A stretch of DNA of 64,000 nt from positions 4,853,870 to 4,917,869 of the forward strand of contig NC_035164.2 of the NCBI RefSeq assembly GCF_001659605.2. The letters are read 5' to 3'. A model generated the notes under the pieces. That model searched no databases and was not told where the DNA came from. It saw only the letters and a list, made by a program, of their open reading frames with translations. Positions within the stretch are counted from its first letter, which is position 1, and each line of letters opens with the position of its first letter. This DNA comes from Manihot esculenta (taxonomy: Eukaryota; Streptophyta; Magnoliopsida; Malpighiales; Euphorbiaceae). Below, in pieces: positions 13,801-23,801 of the stretch. The position numbers were made by a program, and so were the translations under genes.

Positions 13801-16117
13801 TCAGAGAGGAAGAGCTGGTTGCAGCAACATTAGCAGTCCTTCGATTCTTGTTTCATGGTTTCTTACAATTTTTAGTGACATAGACTTAAAATCAAACGCC
13901 ATTTCAATCAATATTAGCAAAAAATAATCACTTCACCAAACTCTTCTCTCAATGATTCAAGACACAAAATCAGGCTACAAAAAAATTGTATCCAACATTA
14001 AAAAACCAAAATCAGACTTGAATCCCAAGAATAGAACTTGATCTGTGAGCAGGAAAGGAAAAACCCAATTGCAACGGTATCAGATGACAAACCTGACGGC
14101 GGAAAGCTGCCAAAAACCACTGGGCGACCTTGGAACAGGAATCGGAGGCTCGCCGGAGGTGTCACGTTCCCTCACGTGCCGGATTGTGAAAGCTGCCACA
14201 AAAATTTCGGATGGTGCGTGGAGGTCACTTGCGTGTCGCTCGGTTGCCGGTCTTTGAGGATCGGCCGAAAACTCACCTACGCTCCTCGCCAGGGTGTTGG
14301 TGAGACAAAAAGATCACCGGAAAAGATGACCCACGCAAACAGTTTCCTTGAAAAGGAAACCCAGATTTTCAGAACGAACCAAAAGGCTTTGATACAATGT
14401 AATTAGATAGATTTGTGGAAAAATTATATATTTTCTCTATTGAATTTGTGTGTATATACAGATTACAAAACCTTATTAAGACAATTCCTAAAAATTCTCA
14501 ATTAATTAATTAGTATCAATTAGTCTATAATTTTACAATCTCCTTTAATTATATATAAATTATGTTCACACTCTAACAGTTTTGAACTATGTTATTACTT
14601 TCATTAATCACTATTTTCCCTCTTCCTAACTGATGTTGCTTTATCCTCATTTGTTCTTCCCCCACAATTACAGCCCACATTTCTCCATATAACTTTGCTC
14701 TCCTTCTTACTGTTTATTTGCTCTGCCTACATTTTTGTAAGGCTGTGTTTGTTGTGAAAGTTAATGAAGATAAAATCTAGCTAAATGCATTGTTGGTTTA
14801 TAATCATGAACCAAGTTTGGTGTCCCATGTAAGTCATTTTCACCACTTTTTTTCCCCCAAACAAATGGTTGGAAAAATACAGTCAATGAAGTGTGGCAAT
14901 CCATTTGCTGGACTTGTTACAAGCCTGCTTTATGTTTGGATGAAATAATTGCTGTTATTACATGCCCAGTGGATTGCTTAATTACATAGGCTTAAGGACT
15001 AGCTTGATGTATATTAATATTTTTGTTATCGCAGGCGCTGCTACGTTCAGATCTTCCGTTCTACATGGTCCCATTTGCCATTGGGGATCTCACATTTAAG
15101 AAGCCTGAGGTTTGTGCAATTAAAAGTATGAATCTGAATTCATTTATATTATGTGCAATGCAATTGCTTACCATAGTCTGCTTCACATGAATGCTCGAAT
15201 GTTGAGACTCCGATTGCTGATAATAGTAGTGCCATTGATGCTGGAAAGGCTAAGAAGCTTGTTGCTATTACCTGCACTTTCCAATTTCCATGGTGGTCAC
15301 GGAGCTTTCATGGGAAGATCTCTTTATCGCATGATTTGGGTCTTGTTCTCTACTTGCATAGTTCACTTTTCCCATTTCGGCATTCTCAAGCATTCCCTAT
15401 CTAATATTACAAAGAGTACGTTGCAATATTACTTCCTGAAAGGCTATTCATCCTATCCCCTTCATAGTGCCAATCGTTTTTGCCTCCTGCCATAAAAGGG
15501 TTTGAAAGAGTGCTGTCTCGTACTATTTGGTCCAGATGTTCTCTTGATAGTTATGTTTGGTTTGTGAACTCGAAAATCATTTCTGCTACTTCCCTTTTTT
15601 GTTTATGGCCTTTCATCCTTTCCGAAATGTGAAACAGTCCATAGTAAATCTATCTGTAAATGCTGCTGTGAGTATTACTAAATAATACAATATTTTTACC
15701 ATTCATCTCCCAAAAGTTTATGTTGCTTTGGCTGCTAATTTTCTGACATTCTCTGTCCCGGCAAATAGTTAAATATGGTAATGCTAATATTTCATCATAT
15801 CACATTTACCGATTAATTTTGACCCTTGAAAACAGTTGTAGTTAGCCGCATTTGAATACAAGATGAATCTTCAAGGATGTAGCTCGTGAAACTAACTATT
15901 CGTGCATGAAGGATTTTTATTTGTCTTAATAGAAAACAGTTTCTTTCTGTTCAGTTTTGTGATGCAACTTCTCATAGTTTCGGTTGGACTGATGCAGGAC
16001 AATGGAGAGAAGTTTACGAGCCTTCTGAATGCTATCGGTGCTTATGCTGAAGGATTTTCAGCAGATCCAATCATCAGAAGAGCTTTCTATTTATGGAAGA
16101 AGCTTGAAGCACAGTGA
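1857..16117 (+). CDS. 5'-3' exonuclease (pol I-like) family protein, C-terminal part, six exons
   Basis: Exons that splice in frame with GT-AG borders are 1857-1966, 2939-2989, 3178-3236, 9457-9501, 15035-15109 and 15998-16117 (stop TGA 16115-16117), giving about 153 residues. The first exon carries GDKSDNIPG and the second VEGIGTVHAVQLITKFG, the helix-hairpin-helix (H3TH) DNA-binding motif of the 5'-3' exonuclease/FEN family. The end (FSADPIIRRAFYLWKKLEAQ) matches the C-terminus I recall for the plant family related to the 5' nuclease domain of DNA polymerase I, thought to act in organellar DNA maintenance. The N-terminal nuclease half with the metal-binding acidic residues is not found in 1-1856, so it lies upstream of the window or is lost. 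Introns 3 (6.2 kb) and 4 (5.5 kb) each contain a Copia element, yet the splice sites are intact. Confidence 0.85.
2600..2848 (-). pseudogene. Antisense coding-like fragment in exonuclease intron 1, unknown protein
   Basis: On the minus strand a frame open from 2848 reads 64 codons to TAA (2654-2656), then 17 more to TAG (2600-2602). The composition is protein-like: VLPMFVLKSEQRLDIQSYL, then SSFKAKKEHCNYSGESQGQ, then KVKEFAKELESDAAEGF after the first stop. The TAA sits where Gln (CAA) would fit. Further weakly coding-like minus-strand stretches follow at about 2360-2490 and 2012-2215. I cannot name the family. It is most likely a relic of a gene or retrocopy inserted antisense in the intron; a live antisense gene is less likely. 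Confidence 0.4.
3464..3490. repeat. T-tract followed by G-tract
   Basis: About 13 T are followed directly by about 14 G, then by GT/GGT/GGAGGG-rich sequence to about 3512. The run lies about 55 bases upstream of the Copia 5' LTR inside the exonuclease intron. The G-rich strand could form a quadruplex; length is likely unstable. Confidence 0.8.
3547..3740 (+). repeat. 5' LTR of Copia 1
   Basis: It begins TGTTATAGG and ends CTATA where the 3' copy ends CTACA. It contains the conserved stretches AGGAAGTAAATATGTTAATA and AAATATGTTGTAATCTCT. A 7-base unit (TTATAGG) is present once more than in the 3' LTR. Confidence 0.85.
3741..3753 (+). other. Primer-binding site of Copia 1
   Basis: TAGTATTAGAGCC follows the 5' LTR directly. 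It matches the usual initiator-Met-tRNA primer site TGGTATCAGAGCC at 11 of 13 positions; both differences are transitions. Confidence 0.7.
4199..8307 (+). pseudogene. Copia 1 gag-pol, broken by stops and frameshifts
   Basis: Gag begins at ATG 4199, is cut by a stop near 4255 and continues in 4328-5059, ending with a complete CX2CX4HX4C zinc knuckle (CYYCYETGHTKKTC, 4949-4990). A protease remnant (WVIDSGAINHMSG) lies in 5066-5449, where DSG is kept. The pre-integrase and integrase pieces are in 5472-6290, RT pieces in 6830-7740, and RNase H in 7945-8307 (LLCDNQAAIHIVSNP, FHERTKHIEIDCHF). Several stops replace Trp or Arg: GT-W-EL and HD-W-FLHQLD read TAG, and the Arg after WFG reads TGA. It cannot make a polyprotein. 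Confidence 0.9.
8315..8501 (+). repeat. 3' LTR of Copia 1
   Basis: It starts TGTTATAGG after a weak purine stretch (GATGGAGAG) and ends TTTTCTACA. It is collinear with the 5' LTR except for one missing 7-base unit and scattered substitutions. Confidence 0.85.
8507..9456. other. Rest of exonuclease intron 3
   Basis: Unique-looking intron sequence, moderately AT-rich, ending in the polypyrimidine-rich acceptor region CATCTTCTTACAG before the 45-nt exon. No gene or repeat was recognised; the 94-codon frame at 8533-8817 has no recognisable domain. Confidence 0.5.
10425..10607 (-). repeat. 3' LTR of Copia 2
   Basis: Read on the + strand it begins TGTAATAAAATAGATTTGTGG and is collinear with 14399-14578 throughout. 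Its outer edge is clear; the edge next to the purine tract has lost the expected terminal TG (reads GGTTAGA on the minus strand). Confidence 0.8.
12402..12455. repeat. Perfect 27-bp tandem duplication in Copia 2
   Basis: The unit beginning CCACAGCAATTGAAAC occurs at 12402-12428 and again, identical, at 12429-12455. The length keeps the reading frame (9 codons). Confidence 0.9.
13518..13697 (-). repeat. 90-bp in-frame tandem duplication of the protease active site
   Basis: Copy 1 (13518-13607) and copy 2 (13608-13697) share the TTTATGTGAT-GAAAGCT start and CTACTTGTGTGAG end with a few substitutions. On the minus strand each encodes the VIDSSATDHMT block, so the pseudogene has two copies of the retropepsin active-site segment 30 codons apart. 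Confidence 0.85.
14045..14398 (-). other. GC-richer untranslated leader of Copia 2
   Basis: This GC-rich patch (GGAAAGCTGCC, CGCCGGAGG, CGTGCCGG) follows the minus-strand primer site, as in the leader of Copia 1 near 3850-4080. The + strand open frame here (14038-14406) runs antisense to the element and shows no domain, so I do not call a gene. Confidence 0.6.
14399..14578 (-). repeat. 5' LTR of Copia 2
   Basis: On the minus strand it begins TGTTAGAGTGTGAAC and ends in CA next to the primer site TTGTATCAAAGCC. It is collinear with 10425-10607. Confidence 0.85.
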
Positions 16118-16330
16118 TATATTTTGTTGTCAGTTCAAGCAATCAAAAACTGCTGCAGCAGAGTTTTTTCTTTGTACACTAGGTTAAGCTATCATAGGCA
16201 TTTAGTTTAGCCAGCAAATGAGAAATACTGGTGTCAATTGTGGCTGTAAGAGGAACCCCACGTGAAGCTGTTGCGTAAGGTTGATTCCAAATGAAGCTGA
16301 AAATATCATTTTTCCTTGTCGTTTCATGTT

Positions 16331-16560
16331 AAGTTGACATAAAATTTAATATTTACTATGACATCATAATTTTTTATTATTTACTTATTAAAATACATTG
16401 AATAAAGTTTAATTTGATAAAAATAATTAAATATTTATTTAGAATATAGTTATAATAGAAAATAGTAATTGTATAAATTATATATTTTTATGTTTCCTTA
16501 AAATATATTTAATTTAATCATATAGAAAGAATAATAATTCATCCTAAAGCACTGTTCATA
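16331..16560. repeat. Dispersed AT-rich repeat, copy 1
   Basis: Shared with 30989-31260 in the same orientation: both run from AAGTTGA-ATAAAATTTAATATTTA through ATTGAATAAAGTTTAATTTGAT to TATGTTTCCTTAAAATATATT and CTAAAGCA-TGTT. Copy 2 has about 50 extra bases near its start. There is no coding content. It lies about 215 bases after the exonuclease stop codon. Confidence 0.75.
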
Positions 16561-17560
16561 GCGCAAAAAAAAGTAAAAAAGAAAAAATTTATTATAATAT
16601 TTTCCTTATAATGATCATTTTGTTAAATATGATTAACTTAACGCTTATTATAATAAAAATATTTTTATTTTTTTATCCAATAAATTTAATAATAATAATA
16701 ACAATATAATTCATCGAATTTTTGCTATATAAATTTTATTAATAATATTATTTTAATTAATATTATTTAGTTTAAATTTTATTATCTTAACTAAAAATCA
16801 ATAAATTGTAAATCAATAGAGCTATTTTTAAGACATTTAAAACTTAACTCGGATAAAAATTCAGCTTGACTAAACTTATTTATTAAATAAATTAAGAATA
16901 AACTCATTGATTTTATGCTTGATTTCCAAAAAAAACAAAAAAATTAATGAACAAAACGTAAACTCTTCTAAACTTCCTCCCGCTCCTTCTCCTCCATCCT
17001 TCCCTTTCTTTTCTTTTCCTCTCTTCTCTTTCTTTTCCCTCTCTCCCTTTTTCTTTTTCTTTTTCTTTTCTTTTCTCCCATTCACTTTTGTTTTCTTTTT
17101 CTTTTAATTTTTAATTATAAAATTACCATTCAACCTTCTAAACTTTTCAAAGCTTTCATGCCAATCCTTTGATTTCTCAAATTTTTGGTCTACATTCAAA
17201 ACTTCAAGAGCTTAATCCTTAAATCTAATATTAATTTGAACTTGATCTTCAAACTCCAATAAATTTCATTTCTATTTTAATAAAACCAAAAATATAATCT
17301 TTTTTTTCATAATTTAGGTATTACAAGTTCATGAATAAGTAAAACCTAAATCAAGTTTATAGAATAAAAAGAAAATTAAAAGAAAAAAAAACTAATCAGC
17401 TAAATTTAACATAGTAATTAATTTTATTTAATTAGAGTTGCAATTCAACTTTTAATTACATAAGTTACAATAACCCATATAACTGAAATAGTTATTCTCC
17501 GAGTCTCAAAATACAAATACAGTTTGTTGTGGTGACTTGAATTACTATAGTACATTTACG
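16561..17560. other. AT-rich spacer with pyrimidine microsatellite
   Basis: No gene is seen. At about 16975-17107 the + strand is almost pure C/T (CCTT/CTTTT units), which generates spurious Lys/Glu or Ser/Phe-rich frames on both strands. The rest is AT-rich with short homopolymer runs. Confidence 0.7.
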
Positions 17561-18063
17561 TGCATAAAATTATATCTCTCATATAAAACTTCTTCATTAA
17601 GTTTTATTTAATAAACTTGACCATAAAATTTGGAGTTTTATTAAGTGCAACTTGCTCACCAAATTTCGACAAACTTGTTTGACAAGTTTTGATTGCTAAT
17701 CTCTATAAAGTCCTTTCTTCTCTTTCCTTATGTATTTTTATAAATAAACCTTTTGTGATGGAGTTATTAAGGAGTGATATCTAAGAGAGTTTTGTGAGCA
17801 AATTGGATGTATTTGGATTAAAGGGTTTGAGTGATTATTCTCTCTTGTTCTTGTATCTTTTATGATTATTAGTAGATTTTTCTTCTCTCTATTATCCGTA
17901 GACGTAGGCTTATGCTGAATCACGTAAATTTGTATATTCTCTTACGTAGACTTATGCTGAATCACGTAAATTTGTGTGTTCTCTTTCATCTTCTCCTATT
18001 TCTCTATTTTGTTTGTATACTTTTGCCTAGATAAATATTTTATTTTTGCATTTTTTCCTAACA
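17561..18063 (+). repeat. 5' LTR of Copia 3
   Basis: It is collinear with 23388-23801 plus 28919-28968 from ATAAAATTATATCTCTC onward. It ends CTAACA before the primer site. The start is uncertain by several bases. It contains a 42-bp tandem duplication (17902-17943, 17944-17985; unit begins ACGTAG-CTTATGCTGAATC) absent from the 3' copy, which explains most of the length difference. Confidence 0.75.
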
Positions 18064-18066
18064 AAA

Positions 18067-18078
18067 TGGTATCAAAGC
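18067..18078 (+). other. Primer-binding site of Copia 3
   Basis: TGGTATCAAAGC matches the initiator-Met-tRNA primer site TGGTATCAGAGC at 11 of 12 positions and lies three bases after the LTR end. Confidence 0.8.
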
Positions 18079-18465
18079 TTTGCTAATATTTATTTGGATT
18101 CAGTTATGACGATAATAAAACTTGATATTGAGAAATTTGAGAGCAATATGAGTTTTGGTATGTGGCAAATCAAGATGAAAGCAATCTTGGTGTAAAACGA
18201 TTTACAGAAAGCGCTTTTAGAAAAAGGATCATATGTCTGATTCGATGGATAAAGATAAAAAGGAAGAGATTGATGAGAAGTCCTTATTGGCTATTCAATT
18301 ATGCTTGTCTAATGAAGTTTCATGTGAAGTCCTTGATCAAAGACAACTAAGGATTTATGGGACAAGTTGAAATTTCTGTATATTACAAAGAATCTCACTA
18401 CCAAGTTGATTGCCAAGTACTGTCTGTACACTCTCTTTATGGCGGATGGTGCATAAATTAAGTCT

Positions 18466-19760
18466 CGTGATGTGGTGAAATTTTGCACAATTATTCATAC
18501 ATTTTTTATACCATATTCACCTATTTTGATTAATTTTTTTTTTAATTTTATTAGATTGTTATGTTTAATTATATAATTTTTAGTTTTAGTTTATTATTTA
18601 ATGTTTTCACTTAATTTTTAGTATTTTTATAGGTCAAAACAAGTCAAAAAATGATGAAGACACTTTAAAGAGAAATCTAAAAAAAATTGAGGAGATTCTA
18701 AAAAAACAAACAAAAATAAGGAGTAACTCTATGTTTTCATCTGTGCCCGGTAGTTTGCCTCTGTATCCTACATTTTCCACTAGACGGAAATTGAGAGACT
18801 AAATGACTTTTTGCCCACTTTTAAACACATACACAGCTAAAATCATGAAGAACTCAAGAAGCAGGATTTGGATGATCTAGAAGGAGAAATCCATACATCT
18901 AGAGTTTTTCTTTCTTCTCTTATTCTTTTGACTTGTTATTCATAATTATTTTAGGATGATTTTGGATAATTTCTCAATAGAATTTGTTGTTGAATTCTTG
19001 AATATGAACAATTAAATTCCTTTATTAGGGGACTTGATGTAGTTTGGATTATTGATTTTTTTAAAATTTATTTGAGTTGATTTTTTCTACCAATCTATTA
19101 TTCAATCCCTGAAATTAATGTTTTTGAGTATCTACGGGATACTTGAATGATTTTATCCTGAGATTAATACTGAAAGGGAACATTTTAGGACAGAATTAGG
19201 AATTAAATATCACAGAAATATTAATTGGATTGAGAACGAAGATTTGACTTATAAAACCTTAGACAAAATAATCACAGAGTTTGCAAAATTAATTAGAGAA
19301 TTATCATATTATTGGGAGATAGTGATAATTTTTAGTTAATTAAATTGGTCGAATTATCAGATTATTGGGGGATAGATGATAATTTTTAGTTAATTAAATT
19401 GGTCTTACTCGGGAAAGAGAGTCAATTATCTTAGGATTATTTACTCTAGATTTGAAAATTAAAATTAGATTGTTAATCAAATAAATTAATTGAATCAAAT
19501 ACAAGTGAAATCAAGGTACTATAGTACTTAATATCAATTGTTTCACAAATTCTACCTTGTTGAGTGTTTAATTTTATTTTCTTATTTTATTTCAAGTTTA
19601 CAATCATTCTTCACAATTGATGGTCTAGATAATAATCAAATTTATAAATATTTTGATACTTAATTTTCAGTTCCTGTGGATACGATACTCCACTCCCTCT
19701 TTATTACTTGAGACAATTTCATACACTTATGGATATCGTCTAGCATACAGCCTGTCATTT
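18466..19760 (+). mobile_element. Probable solo LTR (Ty3/Gypsy Tat-like?) inside Copia 3 gag
   Basis: About 1.3 kb of non-coding sequence separates two halves of one gag frame. It begins near TGTGGTGAAATTTTG (18471) and closes with a GTTCCTGTGGATACGATACTCC-like segment (19670-19695) followed by TTATTACTTGAGACAATTTC, an arrangement I know from LTR ends of Tat/Athila-type Gypsy elements. Exact borders are unresolved: TGATG occurs at both edges (18468-18472 and 19766-19770) and could be the target duplication, but the gag frame fits a border just before CATATTGATG better. Confidence 0.55.
19298..19407. repeat. Imperfect ~53-bp tandem duplication in the solo LTR
   Basis: GAATTATCATATTATTGGGAGATAG-TGATAATTTTTAGTTAATTAAATTGGTC is followed at once by a near-identical copy, GAATTATCAGATTATTGGGGG and onward. 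Confidence 0.85.
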
Positions 19761-20203
19761 CATATTGATGAATTCTCTTTTATTCTTTTAACTTGAAAAA
19801 TATGGAGATAAAGTATGAAAATAAAAATAAGGCTCTTATATTGCTTCATTCATTACCTCTATCATATAAGAACTTTAGAGAAACTTTGATTTATAACAAC
19901 AAGTTCTTAAAGTTAGAGGAGGTGAAAGTATCTTTGTATTCAAAAGAGCTCTTTGACAAATAACTCTCTCCTAGCCATTCTAACAGTCTAGTAGAAGGTT
20001 TGGTTATTAGAAGAAGGTCTTTTACAAGGGAGCCTAGTAGCAATAGTCGACCGAGGTCGAAATCAAAGTCGAAAAATAGTCAATTGACTTGTAATTATTG
20101 TAAGAAGAAAGGCACATTAAAACTGAATGTTATAAGCTTCAGAACAAGAATAAAGAAAAGAATCAAAAAATCGATAAGCCCATCAAAGCCAATGTTGTAC
20201 GGG

Positions 20204-20687
20204 ATAAGGTGGAATACGGTGATGTCTATGTTGTAATTGAAGATGGTGCCGAATCTAGACAAGGATGGGTCTTAGATTCTTTTTGCGAATTCCATATATG
20301 TTTCCACAAAGATTGGTTTTCCTCTTATGAACTTGTAGATAGAGAAGTCGTGCTGATGGACAATGATCATCCTTGTAAGGTTATCGATGATGGTACTATC
20401 AAAATTAGGATGTATGATGGCTTGATCAGAAGATTGACTAATGTAATAAGGTAGAATACAGTGATCTCTATGCTGTAATTGAAGATGGTGCCGAATCTAG
20501 ACAAGGATGGGTCTTAGATTCTTCTTGCTTATTCCATATATGTCTCCACAGAGATTGGTTTTCTTCTTATGAACTTGTAGATAGAGGAGTCGTGTTGATG
20601 GGCAATGATCATCCTTGTAAGGTTATCGATATTGGTACTATCAAAATTAGGATGTACGATGGCGTGATAAGAAGATTGACTAATGTA
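20204..20687 (+). repeat. 242-bp tandem duplication over Copia 3 protease
   Basis: Copy 1 is 20204-20445 and copy 2 is 20446-20687. Both start ATAAGGT-GAATAC-GTGAT and end GAAGATTGACTAATGTA, with roughly fifteen substitutions between them. The length is not a multiple of three, so the duplication shifts the frame. Confidence 0.9.
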
Positions 20688-23335
20688 AAGTATGTTCCTG
20701 ATATGAGAAAGAATATCATCTCTTTACCTGCTTTGGACAACCTTGGCTACATGTTTTCTGGTGGAGGAGGAATTTTGAAGGTTCCTAAAGGTGCTCTTAT
20801 TATGATGAAAGCTAACCAAATTTATAGATTGTATGTATTGCAAGGATCTGCTATCATGGAGTTAGTTGCAGTTTCTTCTTCTATGTCAGATTCAGATGTG
20901 ACCAAGTTATGGCACATGAGGCTGTGACACATGAGCAAGGAGTCGATAATTTTAAGCAAGCAAGGTCTTCTTGATGGTTAAAGTACATCAAAATTGGAGT
21001 CTTCTGAACATTGTGTTTTCGATAAGCACAAAAGAGTCGATTTCAATACAACAGTTTACAAAACTAAAGGTACTTTGGACTATATTCATTCATATCTTTG
21101 AAGACCCACATGCACTCCTTCTAAAGTTGGTGCTTGTTACATGCTTACCTTCATTGATGACTACTCTAAGAAGGTATAGATTTACTTTGTAAAGCAAAAA
21201 AATGAAGCCTTTGCTACTTTTAAGCAATGGAAAGCTTTGATAGAGAAGTAGACAAGCAAAAAGGTCAAGCGCCTTCGCACTAACAATGGGCTAGAGTTCT
21301 GTAATAGTGAGTTCATTAAATTATGTAAAGATGAGGGTATTGTAAGACATCTCATAGTTAGAGGAACTCCCAGCAAAATGGTATTGCCGAACGCATGAAT
21401 AGAACTCTATTGGACAAAGTTCGATATTTGTTGTCTAATTCTGATTTGACACAAGTCTTTTAGGCAAAAGCAGCTTCTACAGTTTACTATTTGGTGAATC
21501 GTTCTCTATCTGCATCAATTAGATGCAAGACTCCAGAAGAGGTATGTTCTAGTAATCCTGTTAATTATTCTAATTTACGGGTGTTTGATTATCCTATTTA
21601 TGTTCATTAATGATGGAAAAATTGAATATAGATCTAAAAAAGGCATATTTATTTGTTATCTATTTCATATAAAAGGATATAGAGTTTGGCTTCTTGATCC
21701 AAAATCACCTAAAGCTCTTATTAGTAGGGATGTTATGTTTGATAAATCTACCATGCTTCACTCGAAAAAAAGGGTTTGTTGTTTCTTCTGACGCAGGGAT
21801 GCAAAATTCAGATAAGTAAGTGGAGGTTGAAATTCAGGTGGAGAATATATCTTCACAAAATAATTTCACTCTAGAACTAGTTCAGTTATCTCCTACTACA
21901 AATGTACAAGAGTCAGTAGAAGAGGAGTAGTCTTTTGCCAGAAACAGACCACTGAGGGAGAAAAGAACATCTCCAAAATTAGCAGATTATGTCATTTTTG
22001 CTTGTATTGTTGTACAAGAAACTGAAGGAGCTAGTGATCCTCCCACATATTCAGAAGCTGTTTCTTGTGATGATTCTGCTAATTGGTTGATAGCAATACA
22101 AGAAGAGGTGAAATCTCTCTATAAGAACAAAACTTTAGATTTGGTGAAACCGCCCAAAAACAAAAAGATTATTAATTATAAATGGGTCTTTAAAAAAGAA
22201 AGATGGCATTTCAGGTGTTGAAGATGCTAGATATAAGATACAATTGATTGTTAAGGGCTATAGTAAGGTACAAGGAGTTGACTTTAATGGTATTTTCTCT
22301 CCTATTGTTAAACATAGCTCTATTCGTGTCTTGCTTTCTCTAGTTGCTATGCATGATTTGGAGTTAAGATAGCTAGATGTCAAGACAGCCTTGTTGCATG
22401 GTGAACTTGAAGAGGCAATTTACATGCAATAGCATGAGGGTTTTGAGATTGAAGGCAAAGAATACCATATTTGCTTGTTGAAAAAATCATTGAATGGATT
22501 GAAGCAGTCACCTTGACAGTGGTATAAGCGGTTTGATTCCTTTATAGTTGGGCATAGGTATTTTAGGAGCCAATATGATAGTCGTGTAAACTTTAAAAAT
22601 CTTAGTAATGGCTCATTCATTTATTTATTACTTTATGTTGATGATATGCTTATTGCTGCCAAAAATATGTTTGAGATTAATAGGTTAAAAGAAAAATTGT
22701 GTGGTGATTTTAAAATGAAAGATTTGGGAGCTGGTATGGAGATTCAGAGGGGCAGAACTTCAGACAAACTTTATTTAACTCAAAAGGGTTTTATTGAGAA
22801 AGTTTTGGAGCATTTTGGGATGAAAAATGCTAAGCCTATAAGTACTCCACTTGCTGCTAATTTTAGCTTTTCAACAGCCTTGTCACCACAATCTAAGAAA
22901 GATATTGAGTATATGTCACGTGTTCCTTATTTAAGTGTTGTTGGTAGTATTATATATGCTATGATTTACACCTGTCCAGACATTGCACATGTAATCAGTG
23001 TAGTTAATAGATATATGGCTAATCCAGGTAAAAAGTACTGGTAGGCTGTGAAATGGATTTTAAGATATTTGAGAAGTACTACTAACAATTGCTTAGAGTT
23101 TGGTAGAAGGAAAATGTAGTTGGTTTTGTTGATTCAGACTATACAAGTGATCTTGATAGAAGGAGATCTATCACTGGTTATGTGTTTACCCTTGATAATT
23201 GTGTTATCAGTTGAAAAGCTACTTTGCAGTGGCTTTATCTACTATAGCAACTGAGTACATAGTAATAGTTGAAGTTGTGAAGGAAGCTATTTGGTTAAGA
23301 GTTTTATTTGATGAGTGTAGTTCAAACTTACAAGT

Positions 23336-23386
23336 GATTATTGTCTATTATGATAGCTAACCCATGATTATTGTCTATTATGATAC
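23336..23386. repeat. 31-bp-period short tandem duplication at end of RNase H
   Basis: GATTATTGTCTATTATGATA occurs at 23336-23355 and again at 23367-23386. It marks the garbled junction between Copia 3 RNase H and its 3' LTR. Confidence 0.85.
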
Positions 23387-23387
23387 A

Positions 23388-23801
23388 GGTATAAAATTAT
23401 ATCTCTCGTATAAAACTTCTTCATTAAGTTTTATTTAATATAATTTGACCATCAAATTTAGAGTTTCATTAGATGCAACTTGCCCATCAAATTTTGACCA
23501 GCTTATTTGATAAGTTTTGACTGCTTAATCTCAGTGAAGTTTTCTTAAAGAAGTTTTTCTCTCTTCTCTATATATCTTTTATAAATGAACTCTTTATAAT
23601 AGAGTTGCGAAGGAGTGATATGAAAAGAGTTTTGTGAGCACATTAAATTAAAGGGCCTGAGTGATTGTTCTCTCTTATTTTTGTACTTTTTTTATTATTA
23701 GTAGATTTTTTTTCCTTTCCTTTATCTACGGATGTAGGCTTATGTTGAACCACGTAAATTTGTGTGTTCTCTTTCATTTTTTTTATTTTTCTATTTTCTT
23801 T
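23388..23801 (+). repeat. 3' LTR of Copia 3, left part
   Basis: Collinear with 17561-17990 of the 5' LTR. It breaks off at TTTTCTTT, where Copia 4 is inserted, and resumes after 28918. Confidence 0.8.

Larger units (their letters stand above)
10608..13960 (-). pseudogene. Copia 2 pol remnant (protease, integrase, RT, RNase H)
   Basis: Read on the minus strand: protease with VIDSSATDHMTD near 13550-13590 and FNLISVSKLTKNLNFCL downstream in 13294-13563; integrase fragments at 12222-13007; RT with RYRRLVEKLNYLTVM and DIAFVVTIISQFMS in 11089-11304. Many stops and frameshifts occur, including TAG for the Trp before VIDSS. Two in-frame tandem duplications (90 and 27 bp) lie inside. It is non-functional. 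Confidence 0.85.
10425..14578 (-). mobile_element. Ty1/Copia retrotransposon 2 (internally deleted) in exonuclease intron 4
   Basis: Direct repeats at 10425-10607 and 14399-14578 flank a minus-strand Copia body. On the minus strand the 5' LTR is followed by TTGTATCAAAGCC, a primer-site match, and the 3' LTR is preceded by the purine tract GAGGGGAGGG. Flanking 5-mers are GTCTT and GTTTT (4 of 5). The gag core is missing: only a short leader and a few gag-like codons separate the primer site from the protease, so the element is a deletion derivative. Confidence 0.85.
18106..23360 (+). pseudogene. Copia 3 gag-pol, broken
   Basis: Gag starts at ATG 18106, is interrupted at about 18465, and resumes at 19761 (HIDEF, later ALILLHSLPLSYKNFRETL) with a damaged zinc knuckle (CNYCKKKGTLKLN) near 20090. 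The protease block is tandemly duplicated at 20204-20687, and both copies have lost the Gly of the DSG/DTG motif (DSFC, DSSC). Integrase pieces lie in 20930-21560, and RT and RNase H in 22140-23340, with LLYVDDMLIAA giving an intact YVDD near 22635. At least eight stops replace Gln, Trp or Arg codons, for example KSP-stop-QW, YW-stop-AV and VF-stop-AKAA. Not functional. Confidence 0.85.

Noticed and set aside
14038..14406. 122-codon + strand frame
   Set aside because: Antisense to the leader of Copia 2, next to its primer site; no domain.
16876..17107. Opposed Lys/Glu-rich and Ser/Phe-rich frames
   Set aside because: They are translations of a pyrimidine microsatellite.
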